64,000 bases of DNA from Spisula solida (GCA_947247005.1 OX365950.1:51188761-51252760), one strand, 5' to 3'. Shown: positions 12,801-24,359, counted from the first letter of the stretch. Numbers and translations: made by a program. The notes: generated from the letters alone by a model not told the origin.

Positions 12801-13827
12801 TCATTGATTTATACTCAACTCGTTACTGAAATACGGTTAAATGTTCAATATATATACATCAGGGATACCACTATTCCGGAATTATTCGGAAATCCGTATT
12901 TGTTGCATTAGAATTACCTGCAGAATATAAAAGTTATTTGGTGACAAAATACCAAGTATTGACTGAGTTATGGTCGTTTTAAATTTTATGTGCTCAATTC
13001 TAACAATTGAACAGTATTTGGAGCAGAGTTTAGGTGATGTGGATGTGACCTAATGTATGCAAAACAGAAATGAACCCCTCATATTTTTATGATTCTTGAT
13101 ATTTTTGCAGCATTACAGTTACCGCTTGGTAAAACCACTGTCATGCATTTGGTAGCGCGGGAAAATCTGCCTGAGCCAAATAATCAGGGTAAGAAGACCA
13201 GTATTGTATTGATTCAGAATTGTTGTATACACTCAATTTCATTTCAACAGTCTTGCTATTCTTTCAATTCATTAAAACATCTCAATCTGAGCTAAATCTC
13301 GGCCGAAATATTATTACATATCTTGTTTAACTCATTTCCATGCGAGACCAAACTCGAAAATTGTATCAGAAACAGGGTTCAGAGTTTATTACAGCAAAAT
13401 AACAAGAGCTCCATTATCAGATTTGTCTCGAACTCTGACTAAGATTTTGAGGAAAAATCTCAATTTGATATGAGATTTGTACTTGACCTAAGCATTGGGA
13501 AATTTAGGCCAGTTGTTTAGAATTCCAGGTGAATGAATGTTTTGTTACTATAGACTTATTTAGTATTATTAATACATTATACATGTAAACACTCTGCTCT
13601 CAGCAAATCTGTGTCATAAGCATGTTTAATGTCTTCTATAATACACTAACGCCTCGACTGTTTGTTGTTTTTGCCCTTACTACTATTCATACATGTACTT
13701 GAACCCTTATAAGCAGACACTTGATCAAAACTAATACTGTAACTATTACTTATTTCTGATTACAGGTCAGTTGAAGAAAGATAAGAGTGGTGAGGCCAGC
13801 TGTAGCCTGTGCTGTATATTACTGTGA
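9820..13827 (+). CDS. UBL3: Ubiquitin-like protein 3 (membrane-anchored ubiquitin-fold protein), complete
   Basis: Five exons: 9820-9849, 10738-10846, 11147-11233, 13111-13188, 13766-13827, all with GT/AG borders and compatible phases; 366 bp, 121 residues. The start is the ATG at 9820 giving MGSRGIPADK, matching the short N-terminal tail of the family. The ubiquitin fold covers residues about 11-100 with the conserved NLRLILVSG, ILRLIYQGRFLHGNVTLG and GKTTVMHLVAR blocks; there is no C-terminal di-glycine. The protein ends CSLCCILL: the last four residues CILL form a CAAX box predicted to be geranylgeranylated (final Leu), and the Cys before it is a possible palmitoylation site. In mammals UBL3 is prenylated, membrane-bound and sorts proteins to small extracellular vesicles. 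Human UBL3 has 117 residues, so length agrees. Introns hold several MITEs but all splice sites look intact. Confidence 0.96.
10180..10640. mobile_element. Non-autonomous element with about 90-bp inverted ends in UBL3 intron 1
   Basis: The left end (AGACATCC at 10189, then TTGGCAAAAATGGTCGGACA and CCAGACCAAAAGCAAAA) is repeated inverted at 10545-10636 (TTTTGCTTTTGGTCCGG ... CAGGATGTCT). The interior has no coding capacity. Confidence 0.65.
12533..12689. mobile_element. Small MITE, TCAGGGCTCGACACT family
   Basis: Begins TCAGGGCTCGACACTGAC and ends GTGTCAAGGCCTGA, with internal repeats of GGACCAGTGAAAAT. About 157 bp, inside UBL3 intron 3. Confidence 0.6.
12858..13080. mobile_element. MITE, CAGGGGTCCTAC family, diverged copy
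   Basis: Starts near CAGGGATACCAC, ends near GAACCCCTC, and shares the internal AAAAGTTATTTGGTG stretch with the copy at 14354. It ends about 30 bp before UBL3 exon 4, so it abuts the branch-point region. Confidence 0.55.
13280..13490. mobile_element. Degraded copy of the CCAG-flanked MITE family
   Basis: Contains TCTGAGCTAAATCTC, ATTTCCATGCGAGACCAAACTC and TGAGATTTGTACTTGA, matching the interior of the copy at 23194-23442. Terminal sequences are too decayed to show a target duplication. Lies in UBL3 intron 4. Confidence 0.5.
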
Positions 13828-13909
13828 TTCTGTATCTACCATGTTTCCTTGACCAATTAGATATTTTACTGTCAAATAAATCTTGTGACGATCTGGTACA
13901 CTGTACACA

Positions 13910-14200
13910 GACCATGTGACTGTACGTAATCTCTGCACACCAGATTGATATAAACATGTTATAACTCGATATAACTCGCAAGTAACGTCAAACTCTCGCA
14001 ATTATTCTATAAAAATGAACTATCACACAGAAAAAAACGGTTGCCGTGGTGACATAAGCCAAAGATTTAACTGTACGAAATCTCAGCACCATATTGATAT
14101 AACAAGTTTCATGTAACATCAAACTCTCGAAATTATTCTATACAAATGAACTATCACAGACAAACGGTTGCCGTGGTGATATAAGTCAAAGAAGATGTAA
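13910..14200. repeat. Two-copy tandem duplication in the UBL3 3' region
   Basis: About 140 bp around 13918-14060 is repeated at about 14070-14200. Shared blocks include CTGTACG, CAAACTCTCG, TTATTCTATA and CGGTTGCCGTGGTGA. It starts within 100 bp of the UBL3 stop codon, so it probably lies in the 3' untranslated region. Confidence 0.7.
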
Positions 14201-14353
14201 CTACATGATAATGAGTGTTGTTTAACAGTTTTATCAACTTCAAACATGGACATTCATGTGTTACAATGCTCGTGTTAAATTTACTCTGGATCAGTCGTAT
14301 AATTCTATTCATCAGTTCAATGTGTATGGCGCTTGTGCCAAAATGCATAATGA

Positions 14354-14617
14354 TCAGGGGTCCTACAATTATGGAAATCCAGATTTGCTGCATTAGAAAG
14401 AATTATCTCTTCTACTCAAAATAAAAGTTATTTGATGAACAAATTCAAAGAATTAACAAAGTTATGGTCATTTGAAGTTCCATAATGTGAATTTTAACAA
14501 TGAAACATTGTTTGAAACCTAAATGATTTAAGGTGTAGGGATGTGTGCAACTGGCATCCGAAAAAGACTTGCAACTCGTTTTCAGGATTGGGCATTATGC
14601 CTCAGTAGGACCCCTGA
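14354..14617. mobile_element. MITE, CAGGGGTCCTAC family, best-preserved copy
   Basis: Begins CAGGGGTCCTAC at 14354 and ends GTAGGACCCCTG at about 14617, a 12-bp perfect inverted end pair. About 264 bp, no coding capacity. Confidence 0.75.
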
Positions 14618-15304
14618 ATGATGGACATGCGATGCTTTATCCTTCGAAAATTTAATCAATTCTACCTCTGCACCTGAAAACTATATGGCATCACCGAGGA
14701 TGTTACCGTGACAACCGGGAGATGGAAGTTACCGTGACTATCAGAAACATCATATTGAAGACGGGAAGTTAGGAGGACGGATCATGGGATGTGAAGTGTG
14801 TCTCATTATATATGCAAGACAGAGACTTGCCTGTATCTTATAGTGTTGTTATGTCGTCACCTAAATATTTAAACATACCATTACTGTTTCGTCGTCCTGT
14901 GGTGTATTCCTGATAATGTTGCCACACATACTTACAAATATAGCACCAAACACACTGACATCATAGAATCATGTACATTTGTAACATGTGTTAATCAGAT
15001 GGTTTTGTGATGTTAGTACACAGAACTCTTCGTCTATACATTACAAACCTATCTATACCTTCTTCTGTCTCGTTGTAAAATTTCATGTCCAGATGTGTGA
15101 ATGAATTTCTCGTTTTGAATTTCATCATTTTTAAGGAAATTTCTTTCCAAAATTCATGTAATGGTTATTTCTTTATTCGATTGAACACATTTTTCAACTC
15201 TGTGTCTTTGTATTTAAAAAAAAAACATGCTGAGCTATTGATGATTTTGAAAAACTCGAAATGTGTCTTGACTTATTCCAAATTCTTGAATTATCTATCC
15301 TGAA

Positions 15305-15510
15305 AGAGCTATGATTTCTGACCAAAATAAGTAATTTGATGAAAATATCTCGAGTTAATGTCAATTAAATTGCTGTTCTGAAGGATTTTCTTAATACAAA
15401 CTGTGTTAAACATGGAAACAATGATGTTGAAGGCCTCTTGTTTGGCAAAAATGGTTGAGCAGATATGATTTCCAGTAGTTTCAATTCCGCTTCATTGACA
15501 CCCCTGATAA
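15305..15510. mobile_element. MITE, TGACACCCCTG family
   Basis: Ends TTGACACCCCTGAT and shares TTAAATTGCTGTTCTGAAGGATTTTC and the Leu-rich-looking inner block with copies at 22243 and 24141. The left end is decayed. No coding capacity. Confidence 0.55.
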
Positions 15511-15794
15511 TAAATGGAACAAATTCCTGTTCGGGAAAATGAATATTTTCTGCTTCTTTTCCATAAAGTTTTATCAGTTCATTCATTTGGCTATGGTTAG
15601 TAAGTGTCACATGCTTTGTAAAAGTAGCAATAGTTCTGTTATTGTGTGAATAGTTCCACATGACACAAAATGAATTTGAAACAATATTTTGTGTTAAAAC
15701 TGTTTACTTCAGAATATGTTTTCCAATTGAGAGACAAACGTTCACAATCTATGATCTGTTTTATTTACCTCAGACTGTGGCTATGTTTTCTTTA

Positions 15795-16105
15795 TACATT
15801 TTTATGCCTTCATCTTTGATGAGGGGGTATTTTGCTTTGCACATGTATGTCGGTCAGTCTGTCTGTCTGTCGGTAGACCAAATGGTTTCCGTTCAAGAAC
15901 GCTTTGCCCTAGGATCTTCAAACTTTACATGATGGTTGGTCATCAACAGTAGATGACCCCTGTTAATTTTGAGGTCAAAGGTCAAGGTCACAGTGACTTG
16001 CCATTTCTTAGTATGTGGCTGCAATGGGGCATACATGTTTTACAAGTACCTCTTGTTGTATTATAAATACAAATCAAAGGTCACTTTGAAGGTCACAGTG
16101 ATATA
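15795..16105 (+). repeat. GATGAGGGGGTAT dispersed repeat
   Basis: Contains CATCTTTGATGAGGGGGTAT, a GTCTGTCTGTCGG tract, TTTGCCCTAGGATCTTC and GGTCAAAGGTCAAGG. Related copies are at 30180-30450 and, partly, 45275-45500. I recall this repeat as common in clam genomes. Confidence 0.7.
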
Positions 16106-17596
16106 TTTCAGTTCTTTTGTCACTAAAAATTGCATTTAATGTTAATTTAATATGTGTACATGATTTCATGATTTCCTATCATTGTTGTAGTTCTGATTTA
16201 CATCTTAAGTATATGAAATCCAGATATCTTCATGTAAACTAAGAACATGTGTAGGCTTCAATAAGTTAATTACTGAACTATAATGTCTTAGAAGCATTCT
16301 AAATGCAGATACACCTTTATTCAGCGAAGCATATGATCGCAGTTTTATATTATAGTTATATGTATATTTGTGTGTGGATAGACTATTTTAGATTAATTGC
16401 TGGAGTTAAATTTGGTACATATTCTTTAAAAGTTTACAAGGGGTCTGAGAAAACTTTGGAACTTTTTTTCTAGAATACTGATTGTCGGGGCATTGTCATT
16501 GACGTGTGTTCTATAAGATCTGGACTGTCTTGACACCTGTCCTACAAGAGCTGGGTTAGCTCTGTTAATGGAATAACATGAATGAATGAGTTGTGTGGAA
16601 CATACAACTGAAAGTCACTAGGGGTGTAGCCAGAGTTGCGGACATACGCACATGTGTAACATTAATTTGAAAAGTAAAAATATGAATATGTCCAAAATGG
16701 CATTAAAAGTCCATGATCTCAGGACCCCCAACCATAACCACCAACTTCAAGGCTTTAGTGTGTAACATCAATTCAAGCCTGGCTATGCCCCTGGCCATAG
16801 GACCCAGGAATTAATGTACTATGGTCTATACCTGGTTCTCTGTGGTGCCAAACCATGTTTTGTTAGATTTATTTAAATATTAGATTGTTTAAATGAAATT
16901 TTTTATGAATGCTTTCTTCTTGTCCACATTTATAATTGATACAGGTATCAACTGTGTACAAAGTATTGCGCAACCTTTCTAGTGGTCGGTTCTAAACTAT
17001 TTTGAGACATTAGTCTCAATTTTGTTTCAACGTTTTTGCTACATTGTTTGCATTATATGAATGAACATAACTCTTGAGTCTGGTGCGGCTGACTTGATGT
17101 ATTAGTACCTTTTCCGTGAAATCGGCTTGGTTTATATTTTCTGTTACTTTACACTTATGATGTTTGAGTTATTATATTTCTGTCTGTATTGATTGAAATG
17201 AATGTGCTAATTGAATCATTGATCTATTGAATATATTATACTATATGAGATACTGACATTATTATAAACTTTCCAAGTTTTAGTATTAATTTTAATTAAT
17301 TATCTAATAAAATAAATCCTTGACATCTAGAATTTACAAAAGTAATTGAAGGGATATTGAAATAGTACACAAAAATGCTCTGAAACCTTTGAAATTTTTG
17401 AATCTACCATGATTTATGAAAATAAAAAAAAGAGTACTTTTCCATCTCGTATTTTAAAGTAGTACCCGTTGCTTTAGAATTAGGTAGATTCCTTATAACC
17501 TTCAACATTGAGGTCTAATAAGTCTATAAAAATAAATTGAATTACATATAGCAGAAAAATATTTATTGTACCATGTGGGTATGAACTCGAGAATGA

Positions 17597-17804
17597 AGCC
17601 TAGGTCCCAGTGAGCTTTTTTGCCTTGGGGATGTACTCCAGATTTAAATTCGTGAGCTATCAGGACATCGGGAATAGGTTCCTCTTGGTCTAGGGGAAGA
17701 TTCGGGGAAGTCATGAGACAGTTTGTGATATCAGAAGGAATTGTGATGAATCGGGTGGTATCGGAAGAAATCCAGAGAACATCGCCGATGTGGGACCTAG
17801 GCTA
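17597..17804. mobile_element. MITE, AGCCTAGGTCCCA family
   Basis: Begins AGCCTAGGTCCCA and ends TGGGACCTAGGCT (perfect 13-bp inverted ends), 208 bp. Shares its interior with 20403-20623 and its ends with the long copy at 62081-62878. Confidence 0.8.
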
Positions 17805-18136
17805 GAACTTCAATCAAAAGCAGCCATGTTCTTACTGTGTTTGGTGTGTATGTGTACATTCTGCATGTGGTTACGTGTTCATATAATGTGAAGTTGTGAT
17901 ATTACATTTGTATGTACTTTTATAGTCAACATTATTCCCACCTTAACTGAGAGAGTGTGTTCGTATTTTCAGTGAAACTGTTTTGCTTCAGGTTTTATTT
18001 TGGAAGTTTGATATTTTGTATTTGTTACCTCCCTTTTCCTAATGACCCTACCTGCTTACTAATAACGTTACTATAGTGTGTAAGCCTATAAACTTGTGTT
18101 CTACTGAATATCTTTAATATCTTTTAATATAAATAG

Positions 18137-18394
18137 GACCAGTGTCCTACAATTCCAGAGTAATACAGAAATCTGGCTTTGCTGCACTAAAAATAATGAA
18201 AATTTCTGCAGAAAGTAAAAGTTATTTGATGAAAAAATTCAAAGAATTGTCAAAGTTACGATCAGTTAAAGTTTCATAAGCTGAATTTTAACATGTTTGA
18301 ACATAGTTTTGTTGTAGGGATGTGTACTGATGGCACCCGAAACTGACTTGCCTCATATTTTCATGATTGAGCATTTTGTCTCAGTAGAACCCCT
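18137..18394. mobile_element. MITE, CAGGGGTCCTAC family
   Basis: Starts near CAGTGTCCTACAATTCC and ends CTCAGTAGAACCCCTG. Interior shares AAAAGTTATTTGATGA and AATTCAAAGAATT with the copy at 14354. Confidence 0.65.
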
Positions 18395-18734
18395 GGTGTT
18401 GACAGGTCTCTCTTCACAGTTTCAGTATCATTGTAAACAGTCTGATTGAAGATCACATTGGGGGGTTTTTGTGGACAGGTTTACTGGACGAGGCCTGTGT
18501 TTGCAGGTGGTTTTCAACATGGTCATACATCTGTTAAATCTGTAAAACATATTTTCTCTGATAAGTTGTCGTTTAAATCAAACCAAATGTTGCCATGGTA
18601 GTTTTAAGGCATTTTTTTCTGTATTTTTACATTTTCATTAATTTCCTTGAAATCCAGTTTTCTTTGATTGTCAGGTAACAATTAGATGCATGTTTAAGTC
18701 ATACGATAGGTGTTTAATCTCCAGGTTATGTATT

Positions 18735-19051
18735 CCTAGTACCAATCTCATTAAAATCAGACCCTTTTTACGCTTTACTACTTTACACTGATATAGCATC
18801 TCTGTACGCTGATATAGGATCTGACCACACTCCTGTATGGGGTCAGGTCGATGTGAACTTTACGTCATCCAATCAAATCGCTTCTTTCACAAATTTGAAA
18901 GTACAGTGAAACTCTGCTGATGCTACATGACGTCATTATGTGCCAGAGAACATTTGAACATGACCTCTTTCGGAGTATGGTCAGAACTCTTTAACAACGT
19001 AAATGAATAGAGCGAATGTTAGGATCTGATTTAAATGAGATTGTCCTAGTA
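18735..19051. mobile_element. TIR element with ACTAGGACAATCTCATT-like ends
   Basis: The left end CTAGTACCAATCTCATT is mirrored by AATGAGATTGTCCTAGT at the right, followed inward on both sides by AAATCAGA(C/T)CC. About 317 bp. Internal paired blocks around GGTCAG suggest a foldback. Confidence 0.65.
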
Positions 19052-19186
19052 ATTTCTGTCCCCTTACACATCACTGTTCATATACCCATTCTATTCTTCC
19101 CTTGTCCCTTAATGTGCAATATACACTTGTACATTTAATGTCAACTCAAAATTGGTACAGAATACCTAAATTGGCTTTTGGTCAAC

Positions 19187-19775
19187 ATTTTATAAATCAT
19201 GTTTTCATTGGTCAATGTTTTGTAAAACATGTTTTCGTTGGTCAACATTTCGTAAAACATGTTTTCATTGGTCAATCGTTTGTAAAACATGTTTTCATTG
19301 GTCAATCTTTTGTAAAACATGTTTTCATTAGTAAATCTTTTGTTAAACACATCATTGGTCATTCTTTTGTAAAACATATTTTCATTGGTCAATCTTTTGT
19401 TAAACACATCATTGGTCAATCTTTTGTAAAACATGTTTTCATTGGTCAATCTTTTGTAAAACATGTTTTCATTGGTCAATCTTTTGTTAAACGTGTTTTC
19501 ATTGGTCATTCTTTTGTAAAACATGTTTTCATTGGTCAATCTTTTGTAAAACATGTTTTCATTGGTCAATCTTTTGTAAAACATGTTTTCATTGGTCAAT
19601 CTTTTGTTAAACATGTTTTCATTGGTCATTCTTTTGTAAAACATGTTTTCATTGGTCAATCTTTTGTTAAACATGTTTTCATTGGTCAACATTTTGTTAA
19701 ACATGTTTTCATTGGTCAATGTTTTATAAAACATATTTGCATTGGTCAATCTTTTGTAAAACATGTTTTCATTGG
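19187..19775. repeat. 30-bp minisatellite with an inverted CCAAT motif in each unit
   Basis: About twenty units; a typical unit is ATTGGTCAATCTTTTGTAAA followed by ACATGTTTTC. Two units are 27 bp (lacking three bases, reading ACACATC). Because the unit is a multiple of three without stops, long open frames appear on both strands (plus 19102-19779, minus 19141-19764), repeating a ten-residue peptide; I regard these as artefacts. Each unit carries ATTGG, the reverse complement of the CCAAT box. Confidence 0.9.
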
Positions 19776-20402
19776 ATGATCACCTCAACACTTAATAACA
19801 ACTCTTCCTCAGTAAAATAAAATGGACCATTGGTTACCTAGTTTCTGATAATCGTGAAAATTGATTTTGTCTTCTCTATTAAACTGATTTGAACACAAGT
19901 TGGTCTGCTAATGTTCATGTGTTTCTTACAAATATTTATTTTCAACTGTATAAAGTCTGCCTCTGGCAGATGATGAGTCGTTTACGTGTAGTTTGCAACA
20001 TTAGATGTGGATAAATGATACCCTGTTGTTTCTCTTGACAATTATTGCACATATTGACAATTTGTTCAGTATAATGGGCGTGTAACTGGTTAATGTATTT
20101 CATATGAATTTATGTATAAAATGCTAAGACGAATGCAGAGATGTGAATGCACTACTGTTTGTTTTTTTGTTGCCATGGTCTAGTAGTAATGATTTAAAAG
20201 TATGTGTATATTTTGGGGAGATATTTGATCATATATTCTGTATCCTGTATCTGTAACTGGACAACATTCTTCGAAATGTTTTGATCATTGTTATGTGTAA
20301 ACAGCAGCTTTTTACTTACTGGCTCATATTATAGAACAGATGCTTATGTTCATATTTAGCCTTTCAGTTTGAAATTTGTAGTTTGGTTGCACATTGTCTG
20401 TG

Positions 20403-20623
20403 TGTAAAGCCTATGTCTCACTGAGGTTTTTTTGTCTCAGCGAAGTACTCCTGATTGAAATTAATGAGCTATCAGGATATCGGGAACAGGTTCCTCTTGG
20501 TCTAGGGGAAGCTTCTGAGAAGTCATGAGACAGTTTGTGATATCGGAACGAATTGAGATGAATTGGATGGTATCGGAAGAAATCAGGAGAACATCACCAA
20601 TGTAGAATTCCTCAGTGGTACCT
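20403..20623. mobile_element. MITE, AGCCTAGGTCCCA family, diverged copy
   Basis: Shares TGAGCTATCAGGA, GGTTCCTCTTGGTCTAGGGG and GTCATGAGACAGTTTGTGAT with 17597-17804. Left end AAAGCCTATGTCTCACTGAG, right end CCTCAGTGG. Confidence 0.7.
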
Positions 20624-20779
20624 TGGTTTAAGTAAAAGATGACAGATATTTGGGAATAATTCCAATCTTTAAACAAGTGTATCTCTATGGTAACGAGCAT
20701 AACTGTATAAATTCTTTTTTTTTGGGCATTAAATAATGAATTGTAATTTTTTTTGCTACATCTAGTCAAGTATGTTTTT

Positions 20780-22174
20780 AGCTCACCTGTCACAAAGTGA
20801 CAGAGTGAGCTTTTGTGATCACTCTTCGTCCGTCGTCCGTCGTCCGTCCGTCGTCCGTCCGTCGTCCGTCCGTCCGTCAACAATTGGCTTGTGTAGACAC
20901 TAGAGGTCACAATTTTAGCCTAATCTTTATGAAACTTGGTCACAATGATCATCTCAACAAAATCTAGGCCAAGTTCGATATTGGGTCATCCGGGGTCAAA
21001 AACTAGGTCACTAGGTCAAATCATAGAAAAACCTTGTGTAGTCACTAGAGGTCACAATTTTGACTTAATCTTTATGAAACTTGGTCACAATGATCATCTC
21101 GACGAAATCTAGGTCAAGTTCGATATTGGGTCATCCGGGGTCAAAAACTAGGTCACAAGGTCAAATCATAGAAAAACCTTGTGTAGTCACTAGAGGTCAC
21201 AATTTTGACTTAATCTTTATGAAACTTGGTCACAATGATCATCTCGACAAAATCTAGGTCAAGTTCGATATTGGGTCATCCGGGGTTAAAAACTAGGTCA
21301 CAAGGTCAAATCATAGAAAAACCTTGTGTAGTCACTAGAGGTCACAATTTTGACTTAATCTTTATGAAACTTTGTCACAATGATCATCTCGACAAAATCT
21401 AGGTCAAGTTCGATATTGGGTCATAAGGGGTTAAAAACTAGGTCACAAGGTCAAATCATAGAAAAACCTTGTGTAGTCACTAGAGGTCACAATTTTGGTC
21501 TAATCTTTATGAAACTCAGTCACAATGATCATCTTAACAAAATCTAGGCCAAGTTTGATATGGGGTCATCTGGGTTCAAAAACTAGGTCACTAGGTCAAA
21601 TCATAGAAAACCCTTTTGTAGTCACTAGAGGTCACAATTTTGACTCAATCTTTATGAAACTTGGTCACAATGGTCATCTCAACAAAATCTAGGTCAAGTT
21701 TGATATTGGGTCATCTGGGGTCAAAAACTAGGTCACAATGTCAAATAATAGAAAAACTTTGTGTAGTCACTAGAGGTCACAATATTGGCCTAATCTGTAT
21801 GAAACTTGGTCACAATGATCATCTTAACAATATCTAGGTCAAGTTTGATATTGGGTCATCTTGGGTCAAAAACTAGGTCACATGGTTAAATCATAGAAAA
21901 ACCTTGTGTAGTCACTAGAGGTCACAATGTAGACCTTATCTTTATGAAACTTGGTCACAATGATCAACTCAACAAAATCTAGGCCAAGTTTGATATTGGT
22001 TTATCTGGGGTCAAAAACTAGGTCATTAAGTCAAATCATATAAAAACCTTGTGTAGTCACTAGAGGTCAAAATATTGGCCTTATCTGTATGAAACTTGGT
22101 CACAATGATCATCTCTACAAAATCTAGGTCAAGTTCGACAGGTGAGCGACCTAGGGCCCTTTGGGCCCTCTTGT
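20780..22174 (+). mobile_element. Dispersed element with AGCTCACCTGT / ACAGGTGAGC ends and a 145-bp internal array
   Basis: The left end AGCTCACCTGTCACAAAGTG is followed by a GTCCGTCC microsatellite (about 20827-20880) and nine copies of a 145-bp unit; the right end is ACAGGTGAGCGACC (22138) then AGGGCCCTTTGGGCCCT. The anchor TAGAGGTCA occurs at 20901, 21046, 21191, 21336, 21481, 21626, 21771, 21916 and 22061, exactly 145 bp apart each time. No coding capacity. I recall this as a common clam repeat. The exact right boundary is uncertain. Confidence 0.8.
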
Positions 22175-22242
22175 TGGATATTTTACTTTTTTTTTCTTGA
22201 ACTAAATTTAATAGATACTTTTATCAATACATAGGTATTGAT

Positions 22243-22455
22243 ACCAGGGGTGTCAATTTTTCTGATTTATCTGGAATTCCGGATTTAGCATGACTGAAAG
22301 AGCAATGGCTTCTAACCAAAATAAAAGTTAATTGATGAAAATATCTCAAGAAAATGCAAAGTTAGGGTTAATTTAATCTGCTCTGAAGGATTTTCTTTAA
22401 TACAAAGAATTTAAATTTGAACGTAACTTTTAAGATTTCCGCCTGTAAGTGCTTT
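22243..22455. mobile_element. MITE, CAGGGGTGTCA family
   Basis: Begins CAGGGGTGTCAATTTTTC and shares ATTTAATCTGCTCTGAAGGA with the copies at 15305 and 24141. Right end truncated or decayed. Confidence 0.55.
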
Positions 22456-22486
22456 AATAAAACAGTACCCTGTTGTGTAATTTCTT

Positions 22487-22552
22487 GTTTTACTCAATGG
22501 CTGGTCTACCAAGGTAGAAGTTTTACTCAATGGCTGGTCTACCAAGGTAGAA
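22487..22552. repeat. Perfect 33-bp two-copy tandem repeat
   Basis: The unit starting GTTTTACTCAATGGCTGG and ending CCAAGGTAGAA occurs at 22487-22519 and again at 22520-22552 without a difference, suggesting a recent duplication. Confidence 0.9.
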
Positions 22553-22808
22553 GGAAAGGTCTAAATATAGAAAACAAATGCTTACCTTAATATATGTATA
22601 TTATTGTAATATATATGAATATTAATTTTTATCTATGTCTATGATTTATGTTCTATATATCTATGTAAATTCACAATGCTGGCATTTTTGTTTTTCACAT
22701 TTTATACAAAATTTATTTAAAACTATTGATCTAGTTCTGGCTTTTCAATTGTATAACTTGCTATAGTATCAGTATTTATGTCATATCTAATTGTGTGCTA
22801 AAAACCAG

Positions 22809-23061
22809 GCCTCAATCTTCAGAAGTATCTCAAGTAGAAATCTCATCTCAAAGTGAGATTTTGCTCAATTTAGAGTCGGAATTTGAGATAAATTTGAAGC
22901 TGCAGCTCTTTAAATTTTGCTGTTATAAACTAAAAATGTTTTCTGTTTTGTGATGCAAATTGCGAATTTTGATTCTAGCCTCCCATGGAGATTATTGAAA
23001 AGACACATTGCAATATTTAAAGTGAGATTTAGCTCAGATTGAGATGTTTGGGAGATGGGGG
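22809..23061. mobile_element. CCAG-flanked MITE, copy 1
   Basis: 253 bp, flanked by CCAG at 22805-22808 and 23062-23065. Starts GCCTCAATCTTCAGAAG and ends GAGATGTTTGGGAGATGGGG. Interior matches the copies at 23194 and 46528. Confidence 0.75.
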
Positions 23062-23193
23062 CCAGATGTCCGTGAACCTAGCAAAGTGCTTGGTATCATT
23101 TTCCACAGGAGTTAATCCATGCCCTCATTCAGTTGAAAAAGAGGTAAATGATAAAGGTGCTCGGTAGCGCTTTGCTTACAGAATGGACACCAG

Positions 23194-23442
23194 GCTCTGA
23201 TCTCCCGAAGCATCTAAATTTGAGCTAAATCCCATCTCTAATATTGTCATGTGCCTTTGAGATGATTTCCATGCGAGGCCAGACTCAAAATTGGCACCAC
23301 TAAACTGATACATTATTCCAAGTTTATAACAGTAAAATTTCAAGAGCTTGAATTTAAAATTATTTCAAATTTATGCTATGATTTTAGCGAAATCTCACTT
23401 TGAGTTGAGATTTCTACTTGAGAGGCTTCGCAAGAGCTGTTC
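23194..23442. mobile_element. CCAG-flanked MITE, copy 2, opposite orientation
   Basis: 249 bp, flanked by CCAG at 23190-23193 and 23443-23446. Starts GCTCTGATCTCCCGAAGC and ends GAGGCTTCGCAAGAGCTG. It lies only about 130 bp from copy 1 in opposite orientation. Confidence 0.75.
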
Positions 23443-24140
23443 CCAGGTCAATCTATTATAGCAGATTCAAGTTGGCATAAACTTGTTGATGAATTACATA
23501 ATACTGATAGATTCGATATATTCAAGCTGTGTTTATGTCCATTTGTTTTATATTATTTCAATAACTTATCAAAACTTTTCGACTCAAATGACGGCTGGCT
23601 ATGCATGTCTTGAAGTAGACTCTAACTTTTACTTTAACTTTGTTTTAAAACTCTGTAGGCCCTCTTGTTTAAATTATGAATAAATCTGTCGATTTTCTTT
23701 GCCAAATTTGATCAAAACTGGTGCAAGTAGTATCTGCTGTATTGTATCACTCAATGGACAGTGCACACATACCTCCTAGGTGAGGGTATTGCTGAGTGGT
23801 ATTTGGATATTGTCAGATAATTTGAATGCTTAAATGCTATGATAAATGTGTTTAAAAGATGTTTTTGTCACGATAGAGATCAATATAATATCTTTATCAA
23901 TTCTTCTGTTACACAAAAAATCTATTTGAAATAACTTAAATCATCTGTATTTCATAACATTCATACATCATATCTGAGATTGTCCATATTGAACGTCTTA
24001 TGACAGGAATCACCCATAGTAGTTGCACACACTTTACCAGGGTTCTGATCCACAAACACTTTCAGACTGAAACTTCAATTTAAATTGACTTATGAATGAT
24101 AAATTATACTCTTTCCTCGCATGCTTTTATATATGTAGTC

Positions 24141-24353
24141 AGGGATGCCAATATTCCTGATTAATATGGAATGAAAATATCTCAATAAATGGCAAAGTTA
24201 TTGTCAATTTAATCTGCTCTGAAGGATTTTATTCAATACAAACTGAGTTAAATATAGAAGTAATGTGGTTGAATGCCTCATGTTTGGCTAAAATGGTCGG
24301 CCAAATTTGATTTTCGGGATGTTTAATTTGGCTCTGATGACACCCCTGATGTA
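24141..24353. mobile_element. MITE, CAGGGGTGTCA family, diverged copy
   Basis: Starts near CAGGGATGCCAATATTCCTG and ends TGATGACACCCCTGAT. Shares AATTTAATCTGCTCTGAAGG with 22243. Confidence 0.6.
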
Positions 24354-24359
24354 ATGATT

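Larger units (their letters stand above)
14618..17590. other. Non-coding stretch downstream of UBL3
   Basis: Holds a TGACACCCCTG-type MITE (15305-15510) and the GATGAGGGGGTAT repeat (15795-16105). The rest shows no exon-like structure; part may be UBL3 3' untranslated sequence, but I cannot place a polyadenylation site with confidence. Confidence 0.5.

Noticed and set aside
19102..19779. Long open frames on both strands (225 and 207 codons) with a repeated decapeptide
   Set aside because: They exist because the 30-bp minisatellite unit is a multiple of three with no stop in either frame; the 27-bp variants also preserve phase. No start context, no splice signals and no domain.
20461..20910. 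149-codon minus-strand frame
   Set aside because: Spans a MITE and the start of the AGCTCACCTG element including the GTCCGTCC microsatellite; chance frame.
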